DNA from: Pseudooceanicola marinus
GTDB lineage: Bacteria > Pseudomonadota > Alphaproteobacteria > Rhodobacterales > Rhodobacteraceae
Length of the DNA stretch: 64,000 nt
Assembly: GCF_020177265.1 (NCBI RefSeq)
Contig: NZ_JAIVMC010000007.1
Location: 248,001-312,000, forward strand
Direction of reading: 5' to 3'
The position numbers were made by a program, and so were the translations under genes. The notes below the pieces were generated by a model. It was not told where the DNA came from. It did not search any database and saw only the letters and a program-made list of their open reading frames with translations. The stretch's first letter is position 1. The number at the start of each line of letters is the position of its first letter. Of this stretch, positions 61,357 through 64,000 are shown in pieces.

Positions 61357-61413
61357 GTCTGAATTTTTGGAACCGATTTTCGTCAGACTATTGACAGTCT
61401 GAAAAATTCAGAC
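61357..61413. promoter_or_regulatory. Repressor operators between repressor and Cro-like genes
   Basis: The perfect 17-bp site GTCTGAAAAATTCAGAC recurs at 61397-61413. A degenerate copy GTCTGAATTTTTGGAAC lies at 61357-61373, 40 bp away. A further half site TCAGAC at 61383-61388 and TTGACA at 61391-61396 (possible -35 element) lie between. This is the divergent control region of the switch. Confidence 0.8.
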
Positions 61414-61426
61414 CAAAGCTCGCGGT

Positions 61427-61675
61427 ATGAGTTATGCATCCCGAGAACTGATCCGGGATCTCGGTGGGTATCGTACCGTAGCGATCCGGCTGGGGATTTC
61501 GGCGAACACACTTCATAGCCACATGATGGCGGCTGCTTTCCCAGCGAAGTTCTTCGTGGCGCTTCGCGCCCTTGCGGTTGAGCAAGGGCTGCCAGAGCCA
61601 TCCCAAGAGCTCTTCTCTTTTGTTGATCTGCGCGGTGAGAAACTCGGAATTGATGGTGAAGGGGATGCCGCATGA
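61427..61675 (+). CDS. Cro-like/YdaS-like small regulator
   Basis: 82 aa. DLGGYRTVAIRLGISANTLH is a helix-turn-helix, and the C-terminal FPAKFFVALRALAVEQGL pattern is typical of Cro-like phage proteins that contact the repressor operators. It begins 14 bp after the perfect operator and lacks a clear ribosome binding site, suggesting leaderless translation. First gene of the rightward arm. Confidence 0.8.
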   Translation: MSYASRELIRDLGGYRTVAIRLGISANTLHSHMMAAAFPAKFFVALRALAVEQGLPEPSQELFSFVDLRGEKLGIDGEGDAA

Positions 61676-61774
61676 CGTGCTCATCCCTCTTTGTTTCCGA
61701 TCCTTTCGATATCCCTTTCCATGCTCCGGTTATGCCGAGGGCTTTGTCGACCTTCCAGAAAACGGGGTTTCGCG

Positions 61775-62194
61775 ATGAGCGGTGAGATCGCGGTGTACCA
61801 GGGGCCCGCCGTGCGGGCGCTGTTCAAGCAGCTGGTGCGGGACTTCGGCGGCGTGGATGCCGCGGCGGCCCTGCTGGGCTGTGCCAAGGGCACGATCTCG
61901 CGCGAGGTGAACGGCGGGCTGCCGGTCTCGATCGCGCATTTCTGCGGGCTTGAGGATGCGCTGGAGCGCTTTCCGATCACCTCGATGCTGGCCGACCGCC
62001 GGGCGGCCCGCCATGTCCGGCAGGAGGTCAATGACCTGGTGCTGCGTGTGGTGGCCGAGAATGGCGACGTGTCCAACGCCGCCGTTGGCCTGCTCTGCGC
62101 CGGCGATGCCGAGGGCGTCATGAAAGAGCTGCGCGAGTCCATCGCGGCTTCGCAGCAGCTGCTGGCCCGCCTCGAAGATGAGGCCGCCGCATGA
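61775..62194 (+). CDS. CII-like phage regulatory protein
   Basis: 139 aa from the ATG at 61775 (MSGEIAVYQGPAVRALFKQL). The N-terminal HTH includes VRDFGGVDAAAALLGCAKGT, resembling the CP76/CII-type phage regulatory fold, and a C-terminal helix pair (VMKELRESIAASQQLLARLE) could oligomerise. It follows the Cro-like gene after 99 bp and ends in an ATGA overlap with a possible next gene. Regulatory role inferred from fold and position. Confidence 0.75.
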   Translation: MSGEIAVYQGPAVRALFKQLVRDFGGVDAAAALLGCAKGTISREVNGGLPVSIAHFCGLEDALERFPITSMLADRRAARHVRQEVNDLVLRVVAENGDVSNAAVGLLCAGDAEGVMKELRESIAASQQLLARLEDEAAA

Positions 62195-62556
62195 GCTGCG
62201 CCCTCACATGCCCCTCCCGCCGACGGGCGGGCGATTGTCGTGGGGAGGGCGCTATCGTTGGCGGTGCGCTCCCCGCGCCGATCACCTTTCTTTCCAACCC
62301 CTCACGGACCCCGGCACAGGTGCCGGGTCGTGCGGAGCGCCGCCTGTCGGGCAGGGCAGGGCGCTCCCAGGCGCGGAGGGCCCATGTCCTCCAGTCCCTC
62401 CGCGCCGCCCGTTTCCCCGGACCTTGTCTGGCCGCCCCGCGGGACCGCGCGGCCGTCCGGGGCGTCGCGGTCCCGATCTGTCCGTCCCCGACTTGGGGCG
62501 CGTCCCTCCCGGCGCGCCCCGCCTTTTCCCTGGAGGGTTCCGCATGGACATCGTGA
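62191..62556 (+). CDS. Possible Arg/Pro-rich prophage protein (low support)
   Basis: 121 aa beginning at an ATGA overlap with the CII-like gene and ending 13 bp into the next gene. The third-codon GC level is coding-like, but the protein is Arg/Pro/Ala rich (MSCALTCPSRRRAGDCRGEG) with no ribosome site of its own and no recognised family. Long open frames by chance are common at this GC content. A perfect hairpin CCCGGCAC-AG-GTGCCGGG at 62310-62327 lies inside it. Confidence 0.3.
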   Translation: MSCALTCPSRRRAGDCRGEGAIVGGALPAPITFLSNPSRTPAQVPGRAERRLSGRAGRSQARRAHVLQSLRAARFPGPCLAAPRDRAAVRGVAVPICPSPTWGASLPARPAFSLEGSAWTS

Positions 62557-63095
62557 CCGCAGAAGAGCGCCGTCTGATCGACGAGGCGCTGGAGCGTATC
62601 CCCGAGGAGAAGCGGCGCATCCCTGCAGGCGTCAGCGGCATGGACCGGGACTACGTCTGGGACCCGAAGACCCAGTCGATCGTCACCCGGAACGAGGCCT
62701 TCAAGGGCGGCTTCCGGACCATGCAGCGCGCGCAGGTGCCCACACTGGCAGACCGCCTGAAGGATCGCGAGATCGCCCAGGACATCAAGGATGGGCTGAG
62801 CATCAGCGAGATCATCCTGCTGCGCCACACGGCACGTCAGCGCATCCAGCGGGTGGCGCGCGAGGACGGGCTGGAGATCGCCCGGCCGAAGCCCGCGCCG
62901 CTGCGGGGCGGGCGGGAGAAGTCCGTCTCGGGCGATGACGAGGAAATCACCCGGAAGATCCTGGCCCTGGTCGATGGCCAGAGGGGACTGACCGAGATCG
63001 CCCGGCTGGCGGGCTGCCACAAGGATGCGGTGCGCCTGCGCCGGGATCGGCTGAAGCTCGATATCCCGGCAGCGAAGCGGAGGAAGGTGGCGTGA
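62544..63095 (+). CDS. Prophage HTH-containing protein
   Basis: 183 aa. Two helix-turn-helix-like stretches are visible, ISEIILLRHTARQRIQRVAR near residue 93 and LTEIARLAGCHKDAVRLRRD near residue 153, joined by a basic linker. TGGAGGGTTCCGC precedes the ATG. A regulatory or DNA-structure role is likely; it is not a recognised named family. It lies between the CII-like gene and the replication initiator-like gene. Confidence 0.75.
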   Translation: MDIVTAEERRLIDEALERIPEEKRRIPAGVSGMDRDYVWDPKTQSIVTRNEAFKGGFRTMQRAQVPTLADRLKDREIAQDIKDGLSISEIILLRHTARQRIQRVAREDGLEIARPKPAPLRGGREKSVSGDDEEITRKILALVDGQRGLTEIARLAGCHKDAVRLRRDRLKLDIPAAKRRKVA

Positions 63096-63443
63096 TATTG
63101 TATGCTTACGTAGCGTCTTTGTTTGACACGGGCAGGGCTGCGCGAGATTGGGGGGACGTGCGCGCCATTCCCCAGGCGCGCCTGGCGTCGCTGCGTGTCC
63201 CCACGGGCTTCGCCAGGGGGCGTAGCGCCAGTCCCCATCAGGCGACTGCGCCCCCGACGGGACCTCCCCCTTTTGAACAGGCCGTGCGCGCCCTTCGGCG
63301 CTGCGCGGTCTTTCTGGCGCCCCGCGCCCCGATCACCGGTGCCGCTCTGACGGGACCGGGCGGGAGCGTTCTGCGTCGAACAGCCGGCCCCTGAGGCCGC
63401 GATAGAGGCCCGGGCAGCGGGCGGACGACCTGGAGGACAGGAG
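63096..63443. other. 348-bp region without a clear gene before the initiator
   Basis: It opens with AT-richer DNA containing TTGACA at 63123-63128 and the palindrome TACGTA, possibly a promoter. A 7-bp stem GCGCGCC / GGCGCGC lies at 63160-63181. No open frame with a start site is credible. It could be the leader of the replication module. Confidence 0.5.
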
Positions 63444-63521
63444 ATGACTGGACAGAAGAGGGCTCGGAACCGTGGTTCCGGGCGCGGAGACGTGTTGCCT
63501 GCGGGCAGGAGGGGACGATGA
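63444..63521 (+). CDS. Possible 25-aa basic leader peptide
   Basis: MTGQKRARNRGSGRGDVLPA plus GRRGR, very basic, with a strong GGAGGACAGG start site. Its stop overlaps the initiator ATG (ATGA), so it probably serves for translational coupling. May not be a functional protein. Confidence 0.45.
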   Translation: MTGQKRARNRGSGRGDVLPAGRRGR

Positions 63522-64000
63522 GCATTCCGGCGATGAACTGGGCCTTCGCGCAGCGGGGGCTGAAGCCTGCGACCAAGCTGGTGCTGGTCTGTCTGGCGGA
63601 TTGCCACAACGCGCATACGCGGCGCTGCGACCCCTCGCAGGAGACGCTGGCGGAGGAGTGCTGCATGAGCCGCTCGACGGTGAACGTGCACCTGAAGCTG
63701 CTGGAGGAGCAGGGGCTGATCCGGCGCGTGCAGCGCTCGGACAAGCGCACGCGTAAGCAGCTGTCGAGCCTCTACCTCCTGGGCTGCGACATGGAGGAGG
63801 CCCCCGCGGAGAGCGGCGAGAAACCCGTGTCCGAAATCCGGACACGGGAGACCGCAGGCGCCGAGGGAGCCGTGTCCGGAAACCGGACACGGGATCGCGC
63901 CAGCACGGGCCGGGGAGCCGTGTCCGAAAACCGGACACGGGACACAAGGGCAAGCCGTGTCCGGAAATCGGACACGGGGCAGGGCCGAGCCGTGTCCGGA
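63518..64000 (+). CDS. HTH replication initiator-like protein with embedded iterons, 3' part missing
   Basis: The first 161 codons are visible; it runs off the window end. Residues 1-90 form a HTH_36/MarR-like domain (ETLAEECCMSRSTVNVHLKL, LLEEQGLIRRVQRSDKR), like the N-termini of phage replication protein O and plasmid Rep proteins. From residue 103 the coding DNA consists of iterated inverted repeats, giving a protein pattern AVSGNRTRD and AVSENRTRD, with one repeat shifted in frame. AGGAGGGGACG precedes the ATG. Lambda O has iterons inside its own gene in the same place. Replication initiation is inferred. Confidence 0.7.
   Translation, partial: MSIPAMNWAFAQRGLKPATKLVLVCLADCHNAHTRRCDPSQETLAEECCMSRSTVNVHLKLLEEQGLIRRVQRSDKRTRKQLSSLYLLGCDMEEAPAESGEKPVSEIRTRETAGAEGAVSGNRTRDRASTGRGAVSENRTRDTRASRVRKSDTGQGRAVSG
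63824..64000 (+). repeat. Five iterated 23-bp inverted repeats inside the initiator gene
   Basis: Arms CCGTGTCCG and CGGACACGG separated by five bases (R-A-A-W-Y) occur at 63825-63847, 63870-63892, 63918-63940 and 63955-63977; a fifth begins at 63990 and is cut by the window end. All four complete copies have perfect arms; only the spacer varies. Starts are 45, 48, 37 and 35 bp apart. The third step breaks the reading frame and the fourth restores it, so DNA sequence rather than protein is conserved. Candidate origin iterons or operators. Confidence 0.9.

Larger units (their letters stand above)
55861..64000. mobile_element. Prophage-like integrated element at tRNA-Thr, right end outside window
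   Basis: From the tRNA-Thr 3' end the content changes to phage-type genes: tyrosine integrase, excisionase-like protein, divergent repressor/Cro-like pair with palindromic operators, a CII-like regulator, a clamp and a replication initiator-like protein with iterons. The left end is at or near the tRNA T arm (about 55861-55892). The duplicate tRNA 3' end that would mark the right border is not in the window. No structural or lysis genes are seen yet, so phage versus other integrative element is open. Confidence 0.85.

Noticed and set aside
61391-61396. TTGACA as a definite -35 promoter element for the Cro-like gene
   Set aside because: No good -10 sequence at 16-18 bp spacing; kept only as a possible element inside the operator region.
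63824-64000. CRISPR-like array (regular palindromic repeats)
   Set aside because: Spacing is 12-25 bp and irregular, the repeats lie in an open frame behind a strong start site, and no cas gene is near. Iterons or operators fit better.

Overview
The window is a high-GC chromosomal segment from an alphaproteobacterium, almost certainly Rhodobacterales (Roseobacter group/Rhodobacteraceae). Supporting signs are the NDUFA12-mlaD-DUF2155-aat block, the accB-accC arrangement, the DUF2312/GapR nucleoid protein, an ScfR/PccR-type regulator, an aa3 oxidase gene with an FNR box, a CtrA-type TTAA-N7-TTAA site, and the usual short G+C hairpin terminators. Species cannot be named from sequence alone.

Positions 1-6162 hold a split Rieske oxygenase: a catalytic subunit lacking its own Rieske ligands, plus a separate Rieske protein, on the minus strand. 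Divergent from it are an adrenodoxin-reductase-type flavoprotein, a flavodoxin and two folate genes (folB fused to a kinase-like domain, then folP). Positions 6546-9981 carry a Cache-PAS histidine kinase and a FixJ/LuxR response regulator behind a cluster of TGCCTA half-sites. Positions 10099-25724 are mostly core genes: ilvC, two tandem Lrp regulators, a UbiH-like hydroxylase, a GntR regulator, a cellulose-synthase-like glycosyltransferase, carA, a yqeY-like gene, ctaD, a cytochrome c, lipB, a peptidoglycan-binding exported protein and tRNA-Leu(GAG). Positions 26101-36911 carry an MFS pump, tesB, a 2H phosphoesterase-like gene, clpP-clpX, a Rid-family gene, the NDUFA12-mlaD-DUF2155-aat block and accBC.

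Positions 37093-49766 look like one functional block for short-chain carboxylate use. A branched-chain-type ABC transporter (binding protein, livHMGF) runs into acs. Divergent from it are an ScfR-family regulator with a paired upstream operator, a stand-alone receiver protein, a two-helix membrane protein and a fused Na+/solute symporter-histidine kinase resembling CrbS. After this come a FliM/FliN-like C-ring protein, small conserved proteins, gapR and an iron-type ABC permease.

From tRNA-Thr(UGU) at 55817-55892 to the window end lies an integrated prophage-like element, still open at 64000. An integrase sits next to the tRNA and reads toward it. It heads a leftward gene chain with many ATGA/TGATG overlaps, encoding an excisionase-like protein, a C5-methyltransferase tail fragment, a membrane protein, a second GapR, a DnaN sliding-clamp homologue and very small proteins. 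A repressor/Cro-like switch uses a 17-bp palindromic operator found both at the switch and upstream of the leftward operon, with a LexA-type GAAC-N7-GAAC site nearby. The rightward arm ends in an N-terminal HTH protein whose coding sequence contains at least five iterated perfect inverted repeats, kept even where they are read in a different frame. This looks like a lambda-O-style replication initiator carrying its own origin, and with the element's clamp and GapR it is the most interesting system in the window.
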